Of a DNA stretch of 64,000 bases, positions 1-13,100 are shown one piece after another. The notes under the pieces were generated by a model. The model was given only the letters and a program-made list of their open reading frames with translations. It was not told the origin of the DNA and did no database searches. The position numbers and the translations under genes are program-made. Source of the DNA: Eutrigla gurnardus (lineage: Eukaryota; Chordata; Actinopteri; Perciformes; Triglidae); assembly GCA_963514095.1 (NCBI GenBank), contig OY741281.1:14288882-14352881 (forward strand), in the 5' to 3' direction. Each line of letters begins with the position of its first letter. Position 1 is the first letter of the stretch.

Positions 1-1768
1 TGGAAATCCAATAATTGTCTTGCAATGTCATTCATATTTAAAGAAACGTTTATCCTCTTAATCTCTTACCTGGGTTCCCCTACTAAACAGTGCTGGCTGC
101 AAAAGTGTACTGGGGGACCACTTACCTTTGTGAACAAGCTTTTTTTTGTGATGAACATCAATAAAATAAAACTGTGTTCTCGGCTCATACATAAGCCCTT
201 AAATGACATCATGAAATTGGCAACGTCTCAGGTTTGTCACCTATTATTGATGCTTGGCTCCAGGATCAAATCAAACTTTGTGTTAAACCTGACCAGAATA
301 CAGTCACAAATTACTTTATTAATACATTTTTCTGAAACAACTGTAATTGCATCCTATCACCGCATCGCCAAATAAATGGTTGGAGCATTACAATACCTTT
401 GTGATATATAATACCTATCATGATTACTGGAAAGTCTGGGTGTGCTATCCCTTATAAATGCCCTTCAGTTAGCAGCTCCAACTCCCTGAAGACGCCGCTA
501 ACTTCACTGTGCTGCCTGTGGCGCTGATCTTTGTGAATTGGACTGTTTTTGCAATGAGGCTCATTAACATAGAAAGAGGCCATTTTTGCTCCAACGGTAT
601 GCATATTATCTCATTTAAACACATGCAAATAGGCACAGGACCACAGAAATCCCATTTGTGGGTGCAGGTTTTTTTGTCTGCAGGTTTAGAGGTCTCAAAT
701 AATGTTATTTTTGTCCCAGATTATTTAAAGGGGGGTCAGCCAATAACTGGACTCACAGCAAAAGGACACTCGAAAACTCTAACCACCTATGACAAGCCTG
801 TCTTCTACCAAACAATGTTCCCATAATTTTCAACTGCAATCTCAGGTACTTTTCCAGAAAAGAGCATTTCTTTCCAGACTGAACGGTTGCATTTTTAAAC
901 AGTTCCAAACACGTCATTAATGAACAAACTGAACTAAACTAGGTTGACCTCAAGAGTAACATTTCATTCATGATTTACTGACATTGAACGCCTCGTCCTC
1001 CTCGCAGACTGTGTTTGCTCTTGACGGCTCACTAAGTCAATTGTAATCCATGACTATATAAGTTTCCCTGGAAACATTGCCTTTTTTAGGAGACCAGACT
1101 GCCTATGGAATCACAAAGTAATGCAGGGAGTGTTGAAATCACAGATGGTACCAAGCTTCCAACATCGGCCCCTTGCTGGTTAAGTGCCTGTGTGGTCACT
1201 GACAATGAACTAATGTATATGTTTTGTGCCTCCTCCTACAGATATTGTACCGATAAAATATCCAATACCAGCACTTAGTCTTAACAAATGCAAAACACTA
1301 GGTTGCTGTAGGAAGCTCTTTTATGACATGAAAATAATGATGGATGTGAACAAATCTGAAAAAAAGCATCCAGCTATTATTTATGAATACCAGGTAAACT
1401 AAAATAAAAGAAGTAGCCAACAGAAGTCAAATCAAACACTGCAGATAAACTGATTTCTTTGCATAAACTTCAAATTCAGGTTGACCTGGGATAAGGACGT
1501 TCCTCTGCATTGCTGTGCCTCACTGGAGGTTACGGAGACCTGAAGTTTCAGGACAAGGGTCACGGTAAACATGTGCAGTGCACTCATGAAAGGCGTATCC
1601 CTCCCAGAGAACAGGGGCTTCCTCTGGAGCTGAAAACAGGACGGCTTGTTCTCCGAAAAAAAAAAAAAAAAGGTCCTTGGCAATGAGTCAGACCTCTCTG
1701 AAAACCATAGGGGGATATCCCTGCTCAAACTCCTACACAGGATCACACCCAGAACGAATGGAGGAGTG

Positions 1769-1799
<31 letters not shown>

Positions 1800-2599
1800 A
1801 TTGTACACACCCAGGCATGTGTAACTCGCTACATGTCTCCATGTGTCTGCTCCGTACATTTTTCCAGACTTTTTCAGCGCGATTTGATCAAAAACATGTC
1901 TACTTTCAGACATTTCCCGCGTCATCCTTGAGCTGTTTTGCCTGAATCCACTTAAAAGCTTCCTCCTAATGCAGGGAACAATTAAGTTATCAAATGGACG
2001 CAACCATCATGTAAAAGGAGGGTTATATTGCCAACAATTTGAACACTGTCTGCTTCCTGGAAGTGCAGACGAAATGTCAGGGGCACAATATTTCAAGGCT
2101 ATTAACTTGAGTGCTTTTTTATTCAGTCTCATTACTTTTTAAACAGCATAGGAAGACACGGAAATGTAATATTAATTTTTACACGCCTTTCATTTTCGTT
2201 CCTATGGAGCTGTTTAAAATTCAGGGATTTTTTCCCCTTCCCCTTTCCACGAGGGCCGGCGTACATGTATTATTCTATACGTAGCGAGTCACATCTGGGT
2301 GTTTGTCGAGCGGGACGTCGCAGCGTATTCGACGGTAAGCGATGTAACAACAGACGCCGCGCAGGAGTGGATGTGACATCGCTGGGGGAGAGGCAGTAGA
2401 GCACTTGCATCACACCAGGCAGCTATCTTCAGGAAAACACACGCAACAACCTCAGGAGGACGATCCTGCTTGAAAAAGCACCAGCATAGGTATTCACACC
2501 CATATTTGAACACAGAAAATATACTGCAAAATATATGAATCCAGAGAGTATTAGATGAATGAGAAAGAATGTAGGGGTGCCAAAAAAATAAAAAGCGCG
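1..2599. other. intergenic, no gene seen
   Basis: This is mostly unique AT-rich DNA. It holds 16 A at 1656-1671, a GT microsatellite at 1773-1799 and a small CpG cluster at about 2305-2360. Open frames here are short and overlap simple repeats. Confidence 0.6.
1773..1799. repeat. (GT)n microsatellite
   Basis: About 13 uninterrupted GT units. Short forward and reverse open frames across it are repeat artefacts. Confidence 0.95.
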
Positions 2600-2870
2600 G
2601 GAGGGGTATTTCATTAAATCTTTATTTTGGAATTAAAAAAAACTAGATAAGACCAATTTTGATCTACGAGAGCTCCCTAAATTAGACCCTAATGAGAATT
2701 TTTCAAATGTGGGGAGCCTTATCATGAAAAATGGCTGGAGACCATTAATAGTTTATAGGTTGAGTTAATGATAGAGATGACTCCTAATTGAGCTCTACAG
2801 AGCTTGACTATCCGGTGGTCCTTTTCACCGGAGCCAGGAATCTCTCTCATTATTTCAGATTTTGTATAAA
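2600..2870. other. candidate conserved noncoding element
   Basis: This is unique, non-repetitive sequence with many ATTA/TAAT words (for example near 2685, 2745 and 2765). It has two small palindromes: AGCTCT/AGAGCT at 2791-2804 and CCGGTG/CACCGG at 2812-2831. This texture is typical of developmental enhancers in gene deserts. Conservation cannot be checked from one sequence. Confidence 0.3.
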
Positions 2871-3752
2871 AAAAAGCATGCATAATATCACCGTTTTTTT
2901 AGTATAAAGATTAATTTATGTTCCTCCAAAAAGAAAAAAAAAGCTCCTGCTCGACTTTCACAGATCATAATGTTTCCCGGATCAGAGGAAGAAAGAGATA
3001 TATATATTGTATAAATCAAACGATAATGCTGCTGTAACACAAGAAGACAGAAAAGAGATCTAAGAAGAAAAAGGATCCGCCCACACTCAGTCATCTCTGT
3101 TATGATACAGTTGCCATGGAGATTTAGTTTCCACATAACTTTGTATCCTTGTTGGTGTGGACTTTTGTTATTCGGCTGCTGACGGGGGCTCGTCTATTCG
3201 GGGCCTGTTAGTAAGGCCATGCTTTCCACTGAGGCTGCATTTACACACATATGCTCACAGAGTTAGCGTTGAAGCTTATAAATAGACATTGCCATAGAAA
3301 CACGTCATCTGCCTGTTGCTGCGCGGCTGCCAAACAGTCCGTACAGTAAACACCAGGTCACCATGGCAGCGGCCTGACAAAACAGGGGAAACAGGAAGGG
3401 ATTCCCTTTCAGCCCAGTGACGGCCGCAGTGTCACGTGGATTCCCATCAACCTTTCCTTGGCACGGCCGCGGGCTTCCCCCATCTTGCTGAAACGCGCCA
3501 ACTGGTTGGCGGTAAAATCTCCCCCCCCCCCCGAACATGTGGCAGCTCTAATTACCGCGCGGCGCAGGCCTCTGCTCAGGAAAACCACAAAATGGGGTTC
3601 TACGGCTGTGTGCTCGCACGGCGCTGAACAGGCCGGCGAAGTGCAGCGCTCGCTGCTCTGGGCTGAAAAATGTGCTCAATTATTAACGATTTGTGAGTTA
3701 CGGCCGAGCAAGATTACAAATCCAACTTCTGAAGAGGTGAAATATAGAGAGC

Positions 3753-3782
3753 TATATATATATATATATATATACACACACA
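3753..3782. repeat. (TA)n(CA)n compound microsatellite
   Basis: About 11 TA units run directly into four CA units. Confidence 0.95.
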
Positions 3783-3898
3783 GCTCCTAAGTCAGCCTCC
3801 AGCTCTCAGACAGAGGGCAAATTTCCAACATGGCAGATGGTGACTATGAGACAGTCAGTGGAGAGGAAGAGCTGAGTTTAAGCTGAAGAGGAATCCGG

Positions 3899-3918
3899 TG
3901 TGTGTGTGTGTGTGTGTG
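3899..3918. repeat. (TG)n microsatellite
   Basis: Ten TG units followed by GGTATC. Confidence 0.9.
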
Positions 3919-5269
3919 GGTATCAGAGTCCTTCGTCGATAGATGGATAGATAGCGTGCATAAATGAAATTCAAACACCCTTCTAACAAGCTCTCACACT
4001 CAGCGCTGCTTATCTCGAGGCTGCTGGTTCACCCAAGGCGATTCGGAGAAACAAATTGCTGTTCACTTTGTTAGATGTCAAAACAGAGTTGCCCCGTTGC
4101 CCATCATTTGTTTTGGGAATTACAAACATTCTCCCTCTGTGACTTGCTTATCTATTTTGGGGAGGAAAATAAAACCTCGGTGGACCCCGTTGAGATCCGG
4201 GAGGAGATGGAGGCATAAATAGCCTTCCTGTTTGAACTTCAAATAAACACAGCACACGATGTCACCCAAAGCTCCCTAATGGGGCGGATGGATCCGGTTC
4301 CACAAAAAAAAGTGACATTTCGACTTGGCAGGGCTGTAAATTTTATGCTCAGTAGTTTCCTTTTGACTGGAGTACAAAGAACGCAAAAAGGATTTGACAT
4401 TTCCACTCCAAACTTGATCGTTCATCGACTGCCCTAAAAAGCCTACTGTTGCCTGAAAATGTAATATAAAGCCTTTCTTTCCACGCACTCTTCATTTCCA
4501 TTCCAATGACTTCCAGCCTGAAAGAGAAAAAAAAAGAAATTCTGCAAAGTACTTAAAATTCCAGAAATTAACATTGTTTTGTGTGGCTCCTCGGCTCAGC
4601 AGATCCGCGAGGATGCATATCTGAGCAGGGATCCCCAGTGGGAGACACATTCACCCAAACCTCGCTCAGATCAGTTGGTGAAACCCGCCGCAGCTCCCGC
4701 AACCGAGGGAATTCCTCAGAAATATTTGCTTTTTTGTTCTAGTGAGGAAATGAGGGTGAGAGAGGCAGAGGGAAGTGGGAGGTTGTAGGGGAGGGGGGTT
4801 GCTGAAACCGAATCACCATGGTAACTTCAATAACATTTCTCTTCCTCTCCTTCGCACCCCCTCCTCACGCTCAAGAGGAAATGAGTTTCAAAACGGAGAA
4901 GGCGCTCCAACCGCCGTTTGTTTTTGACGCCTGCCAAGCAACAGAGACGTCATTGACTTGATAAAGACTGGCTGATATTACGGCACATGAAGGCTGCTAA
5001 AATGCTAATGCTTCACAGCTCCTTGTCGCAAGCCATCCACGAACGTTATGAGATCATATTTATGCGCTCTCCAACCCCATGTAGGTTCCACTTCCTCATA
5101 CTTGGCAACGAGGATGTAGAAGGGAGCTGCAGACAACCACTTTAAAGCTGCACGCATCTGTATTGGGATCACATAAACATGTGTAACGTGTAAGATGTGG
5201 TTCATAGTGACAAACCCACACAGAATTATCATCCAAGCCTCCATTAGCACATTGTGAGCTTATTGTTAT

Positions 5270-5660
5270 TATTTTCCAGTCAGTAAACTTGACCCTGTTT
5301 CTTTCACACAGCTGTTTTCAGATTTAAAAAAACACCTCTGATTGAAACTTTTCGGCTATTATTTCCTGTTTTATCTCGTCTTGTTTTGTTTGTTTGGTTT
5401 CAGATACTTCCTGCCCTCGTGTATATTACCTACGGCGTCCCGATTCGTTTCACTTGTCCCTCATTACCCATCATCCTTTGTGAAGACAGTCTGTCCGTTC
5501 CCCTTTGTCTGTGCAGGTTCGTCTTTACCGTTTCCGTGAGCGTTCCAGCATTAGTTTTCCGAGTCCGACTCCTAATGTTATCTGACCGTATTTCGCTCCG
5601 CCTGCCATTTTTTCTTTTGTTATTTGTCTGTGTCCTCTTCCTGCTGCTTGCATGATAAAT
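5270..5660. repeat. T-rich block, possible eroded retroelement tail
   Basis: The + strand is rich in TTTG, CCTG and TTCC words (for example TTTGTCTGTGCAGG and TGTCTGTGTCC). This resembles the 3' noncoding tails of fish retroelements that I know in outline. It is too degraded to assign to a family, and the two overlapping forward open frames have no domain. Confidence 0.2.
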
Positions 5661-7259
5661 GGCGGACAGACACCATTAGCGGCTTCCTAGTGAAGAAAGT
5701 CGAACAGCTAGAAAATATATTTTCGGCGGTGGAAATACCAAAAATATTGATCTTGCATTTGTCAGGTGACCAGAGACACTGAAAACGAACACCAAATGAA
5801 TGCTAATGTACCGACGCTAATGCTTCTGCATGTTTGCTTGAATGCTTTGCTCACATGTTCATGATGTGAAGATCTAGTTTTCCTTTGTCAGTAACAAACA
5901 CATGAATTAGAACTACTTAAAGGACACGACATGATGTTGAGCTGAAACATCTACAGCTTCCTTACTGTGAAGTGTTTCTGAGTGAGGCGGGAGGCAGCCG
6001 GGACATGACATTGGAAGGAATTTGATTTGATCTTTTAAAAAAAAATGAGCTCACATGGTTCTCCAGCTCGGTGAGTCTGATTGATGGATGTCATGGTATT
6101 ATTGGGTGAAATTGGTTGGTACTAGCTGATGTAAGCATGCGTCATGTTTTTGTTTTACTGGAAGAAAAATATATTGGATTTTGATATAAAAATAAGAAGA
6201 AATAGATTTTCTGTAATTTATTCGGCCTATAGTATTAAATAGGTGAACAATATGACCGGGGATGGGATCTAAAATTCCTCTCGACACTAAACACGGGGCG
6301 TAAAAAATACGCCATCACACATCTCAGCCTGACTGCAGCTGCTCAGTTTGCAGCACATTTCTGCCGTTTCAATAAAACATTGAGGAGACAACAGGCGGCT
6401 GTAAATGACATCCTCGTCTGAGGCCCTCCGCTGTGCAACACCTCGAGGATTTTCTCATAATGGTCAGCTCCCCTTGTCCCCAGCCCTCATTTCTTCCATG
6501 TGCCACTGGAGAGTTAGGCCTAAAGATACCTGACACCATATGTTTCCCTGTGCAGTAATGACTGCTCCTAGTGCTGCTTTTATGGCAGCCGGCCTCTGGA
6601 GGCTCAGTGATCAGGGACGTGTCCAAGCCTCAATTAGAGCTGCTGAGAAGGAGCCTGCCTTGCTTACCAGAAGGAGCTTTTGCACGATTAACACCTCTGT
6701 GGTTGCTGCATATATTCGCTTTGTGCTGCAATATTAAAAAGAAGAGGGGGGGGAAAAATGCATGCGTGCTGCAGTTTGAAATTTACAACGAAATCCACGA
6801 GGGGCACTGAGAAGAAAGAGGCGGAGGGGTAAAATGTAGGAGCGGGAGATGAGCGGTGGTGTGAGGACGGAGAGCAAAGAAGAGAGAAAACTGTGAGGAG
6901 CAGAATGAGGAGATGAAGACGGAGAGAGAGAGAGAAACGAGGAAGACCAAAGGCATGTGGAGTTCACCATCACTTTGCTTGGCTGCACTGTGATTAAAGC
7001 GAGGAGCCCCTGGAGAGAGAGGCGGCTCTAGGCCTGCCCAGTCAGTTCTCTGGCTCCCTTGATCTCCCGCATGTCGCCCACAGAAACACACCGCCAAAAA
7101 ACCTTCAGGAAGGGCTCCCTTTTATTGCGCCGGGTCCCCCATCGGCTCCGAAGAATGTGCAAAGCAAGCACAGATTGTCATGGCACAAGCTCCTCTTCAG
7201 TTAGAGGAAGGAGGTCTGCCCTGGATGAGCCGCTGCCTGGATGCCGAAGAGGTTGATGT
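5661..7259. other. intergenic, no gene seen
   Basis: Mostly unique sequence with a purine-rich stretch at about 6800-6950 (GAGAGA near 6925). The overlapping open frames in both strands there result from that composition. Nothing recognisable. Confidence 0.55.
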
Positions 7260-8060
7260 GATGTTTTAATGAAGGTATCTCGTGCATTTCTGAACGCGCC
7301 GTGTTCCTCCTGAACTTGTCAACCTACAAGAATTAGGTAAAAAGAGAATTTTTTGGCGAGCGATTTTCCAGAAAATAACTCAACCTTGATGAACCCCCTC
7401 AGGGGCTCTCTATCCTCGTTTTATTGAAGCTCCTATTCTTTAAGGAAAATTTTGATAATCAGAATCTTGCAGGCGGGGAGCTAGGGAAGAAGAGATGGGG
7501 GAGAAAAGAAAATGTCACTCTCAATCTTAATTAAATTGGCCATTCGGTGGCAGCGGGCTGATCAGTCTGTCATGGGCCTGGTCCCTCCCCTGACCTTTTT
7601 TCTTCTGGTCAAGTGACCTTCACTCCCTGTCTGTGGAGCGTCTGACAAGGAAGGAGAGCGCCTGAGGGGGGTGAGGGAAGAAAGGCCGTGACATTACACA
7701 CATTCATAAGGCGCTGCAGCCGGGGTAATTACACCGATACTCACTTAACATGCATTGCAGGCAAGCCTATCGTTTATCAGCTGCATGACCTCTAGCGAAG
7801 GATCTCTTCCTCTGATCTGTCTAATTATTCCGGCTCCCCCCCCCTCTCTCTCTCTTTCCTTCCATCGTTATTAGCAAATGGAAAAACCTTTGTGCGTGTG
7901 CATGTAATCTAAAACAAGTCAAAGTTGTAAACATCACAGCTGGCTGGGAGGGGGAATTACGGAAGTGATTCACTGATGTTTTGTGCAGGATTTAAATTAA
8001 TTCCAGTTGGCCAACAGCTATTTTCTATTATTTCTTCTCCTATAAAAATACACTTAACTT
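7260..8060. other. candidate conserved noncoding elements
   Basis: Unique sequence with clusters of AATTA, ATTAAAT and TGATTA-like words, few repeats and no open frame. It has the texture of an enhancer block. A C9 plus CT run lies at about 7837-7856. Confidence 0.25.
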
Positions 8061-8421
8061 TCTTTTCAGTTCTCACGCCTGTGGCCGATTGAAGCTCTAT
8101 GGGGGTTCGTGAGTGTCACTCCAAATGTGTTGAATAAGGGGGAATGTGAGTCCTCAGCTCTGGTTCAGATAGCTTGTCCCACACATCTGTTGTCCTAACA
8201 ACCGGCCCTGTTTAATGACTAGTTTCTAGAGAAATGTGAATGGATTACGGCTGAAAATAGTTCCTTTCATTTGAAAATGTTGTTGTTGTTGTTTTTAAAA
8301 ACTCACTTTTCCACTTACGTCCTTGATTTCTTTTAACCTGCAGTGTGAACATTTCATTCGTGCAAATACTGAAATAAGATGAGGAATCTACAGCATTGCG
8401 GCTGTACTCAAACGCAGTAGT

Positions 8422-9160
8422 GCTTTGAGCTAAATGCTAACACTAGCATGCTAACATACATATTTATATTGTGTATAGATTTCCCTGGGCATATGTGACA
8501 AAAAACAACAACAAATTGATCACAGTGACGATGCTAACATGCTGACGTTTAGCAGGTACAATGTTCGCTATCTTAGTTTAGCATCATGCTAACTCATTAG
8601 CACTGAACATAAAGTACTACTGATGTCAGTAGTTCTGCAAGTATTGGTCATAAAACAAAGTACTGGACAAACTGACCTGATGATGTCGATCAGGTCATCA
8701 AAGTTATACAATTCATCCTCTGGGGAGCATGAATGTATGCACCAAATTTCATGGCAATCTTTTTAAATAGTTAGGTGTCAAGACATTTTACTATAACCCA
8801 AAAACATCCACATAATGGTGTCCCAAGAGGAAACGTCCAGGCATCACCAAAGTTACAAGGATACATCATCTGGGCACCAAGAATATCTGTAGAAAATGTT
8901 GTGGCTATCTGTCACATAGTTGTTGAGATACTCCAGCTTAGACCACAGTGGTGCCCCAACAGGCTGAACAAGTAAAAACATTGATGGTGGCACCAGAGAG
9001 GAAAGTCAGAGGATCACCAAAGGCATTAGAATATATCCTCTTGGGAACATGAGTGCCTGTACTCAATATCACGGCAATCAATCCGACAGTAAGAGATATT
9101 TCACTTTAGACGTGCCGCCCAGCTGGCGTTGCCATCCAGCTGAAAACATTGTGACACTGC
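8422..9160 (+). repeat. widespread teleost interspersed repeat, copy 1 (longest)
   Basis: The left part has the ATGCTAACATGCTGACGTTTAGCAGG wording typical of a very common fish repeat, although diverged. The right part holds three degenerate units of about 150-170 bp. They begin near 8693, 8841 and 9012 with a CATC(A/-)CCAAAG-like phrase and continue with variants of CATCCTCTGGGGA and CATGGCAATC. Copies 2 and 3 lie at 23836 and 51490 in the same orientation. The element is noncoding, and I do not know its class with certainty. Confidence 0.75.
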
Positions 9161-11499
9161 ACACGATCAGAGCATCAATCTCCACCGCCTTCCCGCAACA
9201 AGACAGGAATGTGACCTATAACTTGGAGAAATGGTGAACAAAAGCCTTTACCGACATTAAGATGTTTCTCATTCTTGGCAGGGAAACAGAGTACATGCGG
9301 CGGAGAGTGCGAGGAAGCAGGGAAAAAAAACGGTAGAACTCTACGTAATATAATACGTGCCATAAAGCTGCAGCTGATATTTCTGGGTCACTTATCTGCA
9401 GGGAGTTACTTGCACTGTTCTAACCTGTCAGCTTATTATGTAACACATTGGCCTAGTTTACCCTATACACTGTCTGTAATTTTCCACTCGGCTTGTATAT
9501 TCCATGGGTTGCATTTGAATGCAGGTGAAACTGACAGCTTTGAAGCATGCATTTTCTCAGTCGACGAGCTCGGATGAAACTGCATGAAGAAAAGGCGAGC
9601 TAACAGCGTTAGAGCCCGACTCTGTCCGTTTTCAGCACGCACATTTTCGCTTCATCCGCAGCCTGGCAGCTCTCACTGTATTTTCTTGAACTGCTTTAGA
9701 GAACGGCTTATGGAGACAGGCGGCTGGTTGACAAGGAGGACACAAAGAAGAGCTCAAGCAAAAGCCAAGAAAGCGTCAAAAGTGTTCCAAAGAAGCGTGA
9801 CTGTAGACGCTCGCCGTCTTTTTCACCAACGGGCCTCGCTGCAGATCATCTGGCTGCTTTGAGGGTTAAAGGACCACAACCGCGGTTTTGCATGATTTCT
9901 TGCACATCACAAATGCTCTGCATGCATCACAGCTAACCGTGCTACAGGGATTTAAATTGATTTTCTTTCCCACTGTTCAAGGCACCTCTTTGTTTCTATA
10001 AAGTGTTTTGTCACGTTGCTGATTCAGTGTGATCTAACGCCGCAGAGTTCACGTCTCATTTTAAACAGTAATCAAACAAACTAACAGGAAGTGTTATGGT
10101 GCCAGGGAGACAGCGAGTATTTTCTTTCACTGAATTGTTGGCGGTTTGCTTTCTAGTCTGCTGCATGGGCTGCACAGTAGTTCCTGTTTGCGGTGTGACC
10201 ACAAGTGTGCAGAGTGATTACTTTTCATACTCAAGAAGTCCTAATTTGCTGAGCATGAGGCAAGACATGAAGTTAGAAGGAGCCGTCTTTGAACATATTC
10301 ATGGATGGTTATCCTCAGCACCTCGTGTCCGATAATCCAAAAAACGTCCAGCGGCGAGAGTGACACTGAATCTTTTATCCGTACATCCCCAGGCCCATTT
10401 ATGCAGCATCTACACTGGTCTGTATGCTGTCTGGCACCTTTCTCCCTCTTGTAAATCCTGACTTTTCAACACAGAGCACAACCCACCTCGCCTGATGTGC
10501 AAGGAGATAAAAGTGAGAAGATATAAAAGTGGGTGCTGTTTCTGCAGACAGACAGAAAAATGGAGCATCAATAATAGCATGCTGTATGAAACTCCACAAA
10601 GGAAGTAACTGCTGGCACGTTTATGTAAAGTTCACGATTTCCTGTGTTGTTGTAAGATCTTTTTTTGTTTTGCAGTTTAACCCTCACCAGTCCAGTGCAC
10701 TAAATCTTAATTCATGGGGAAGTTGACACCCTGGTTATGGTTAGTTTGCAGACATTTAATTGGAAGAAATGACTTTGATAGTAACAGTTTAGTTTTCTCT
10801 TTTGGAAAGCAGCCGTCTCTGTGTGTGTTTCAGATGAGCCACACCCCCCCGGCGCCTGATCACCCACATCTGAATGTCATTCCACAATCAGTGGAGCTCT
10901 ATATCTTCTCCCAGCACCAGAGCTCTTGTCCCTCTTGGCCTCTGAGCTGTCTGTAGCTGCTGCTGCTGCTCCTGCCAACACATTGTCACAGCAACATGTC
11001 AAATGCAGCGTTGGCCGGAGCTCTACAGTTTCAAACTGTGATGCTCTGTTTAGCCCACCCTTCTTGCGTCTAGCGTTGCAGTGATGGCGAGTCAATAAAC
11101 GGCCATTAGACTTGCGCATAAAAACCTTAAGTTTAGGAAAAACACATGGTTGGTTGATGAGTACGAGTGTACACAACAAGGCTCTGAAGTCTCATGAATG
11201 AAGTATTTGGATATTCACAAATACATGTCCGATATAAGATGCTAATGAGGGTTGGAAATTAGAGGCACAGATACTATTTATTTGTGCGTTGTGTTTTATG
11301 GGTTGCGTTACTTGACATTTGGTTTTCACACCACATTAGTCGCCGTGATGACTTCTTTCACTTAGCCACATGTTCCTAACTTCCTATTTAAAAGACACAT
11401 AAAAGCTTCAAAGTTCATGTGAGGGGTATTTCCTGACGTATTTTAGGACACAAGCGCCAAACTGCTTACAGAATGCTTGACTAACTGGTGAAACTCACC
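9161..11499. other. intergenic, no gene seen
   Basis: Mixed unique sequence. A short CTG run at 10957-10970 is the only simple repeat of note. Open frames of up to 100 codons have no recognisable domain. Confidence 0.5.
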
Positions 11500-11960
11500 A
11501 TTCTTTCATAGCACCTTGACACTGATTGATCTTTTTGTTTTTGTTCGTCTAGGTGGTTTTATTAAGGAAGCCTTATTGGGGTTCTCTATTTATTTAGTTT
11601 CTCCTGTTTTGTGGCCAGATAAGGAGATTGGTATTATTGGGATTCAGTGGAATAGTGGAGTTTTTATTTTCTACTTAGTGTGGCTTATTTTTGTGTTATT
11701 TTGGCCTTGGAGACCCTGACGCCTTATTTGCTTCTGGTTTCTGTGATATTAGTTTGTTTTTCCCCTTAATCATCTTCATATTAATGAATGCCAGTCAACG
11801 TTACACTATAAGTGCTTCAGCAGCCCTGTTCTTGCTGTGTCGGTCCCATTTTCTCTGCGAAGGTTGGGTAAAGTTTTTGTTACTCCATGTGTTCAGTTCA
11901 GGGCGTCACAATACCAATACCTCTTTCACATCCTTAATAGAAAGGTTACCTTAAGATCCA
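11500..11960. repeat. T-rich block, possible eroded repeat
   Basis: The + strand is strongly T-rich with TTTTTGTTTTTG, GTTTCTCCTG and TTGGCCTTGGAGACCCTGACG wording. This resembles retroelement flanks and the block at 44850-45440. No terminal repeats can be defined. Confidence 0.2.
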
Positions 11961-13100
11961 GCTAAGTTGCAAAATACATTTTAGCCTATAGCCCCGGGGG
12001 AGCCATTAAACACGCATTCTGGCACATGGATATTAAAAAAAGTGAAAGATTGCCTCGGCTCAGCGACGTCTGAGAGAGGGAGAGCCTCTGTCACGTTTCT
12101 CATATTCATCTGTAACTCTGCTTCATACAGCAGGATGGATTCACGTTTTTTTGGCATGATGCTAATTGATAAGAAATGATGAGCGCGCGGGTGCAGAGAG
12201 CTGGGAAATGAAATCAAAAGTGGGGCCGTGGTGGAGGGGGAAAAAAAGTAAATATTTGCAGGTCTCTATAAATCACAAGACTTGAAGCACACGCATAAAG
12301 CCATCTATCACAGAGGGAAAAGGCCTTCTTGGGGTTGAAAGGTCAAAGGGCTGAGTTATGTTAGGTCTCTCCGCTCCCGGGGGACACATTTGACCGGTCC
12401 CTGAGTGAGACGAGAAGAGGCTAAGCGTCGCCTTTGTCCCCCGGAGCTCGACCTATTCGTTTCCAGTCTGTTGCTATTGACCATATACCCGGAAATAAAG
12501 GTTGAGAGCAAATGGCCCCGGCCTAACCCCTCAGCTGTTCTCAATCCTTCATCCTGACTGATGGCTCTCTCCGCCACATCAAGTCTTTTAATCCACACTC
12601 AGTGTACCGCCTCACTTATATGTCAAAGTGAAAAAGTTGTGCCGTGGCACTTTCCTGGTTCTTTGCAGCTCCTTGGTCAATATTTCTCATCAGGTGGGGG
12701 GGAGACAAATGACCTCCAGAGCACTGACCTTATCGTGGTTATTGGCAAGAGGAGACAATCTCAGGAATCTAAAGTCCCCGAAGTTCAATTTCTGCCCTGC
12801 GTTTCACATTCGGCCGTTAAATATATCACCGTTACTGCCACTTAATTAGATCATTACGACGCCCCTAGAAGCGTTCCCCAAAATGGATGTCCGCGTGTAG
12901 CGATTGAAACCATGTGCCAGGCACTTAGAGAATTTACCAAAATTTGTAAATGATACAAACCGTGTTAACATAAGCTGGCATGTAAAGGGCGATTTAAAAA
13001 TTAATGAGCCTTTTTAAATTTTTAATTCCAAATGTGATCCCGATCTCGCCATGGAAGCGCTATCACGGAGTGTAACGTGGCGTGAACGGAAAGCGAAGAT
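11961..13100. other. candidate conserved noncoding elements
   Basis: Unique sequence. The part at about 12820-13060 is striking, with TTAATTAGATCATTACG-like and AAATTAATGAGCC words and T/A runs around them. No coding potential or repeats. Confidence 0.25.

Larger units (their letters stand above)
2871..5269. other. intergenic with CpG-rich patch and simple repeats
   Basis: The region contains a C12 run at 3521-3532, a TA/CA run at 3753-3782, a TG run at 3899-3918 and a short GATA run near 3940-3955. About 3415-3715 is CpG-rich (many CGG, GCG and CGC words) and stands out from its AT-rich surroundings. No coding gene is supported. Confidence 0.55.
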
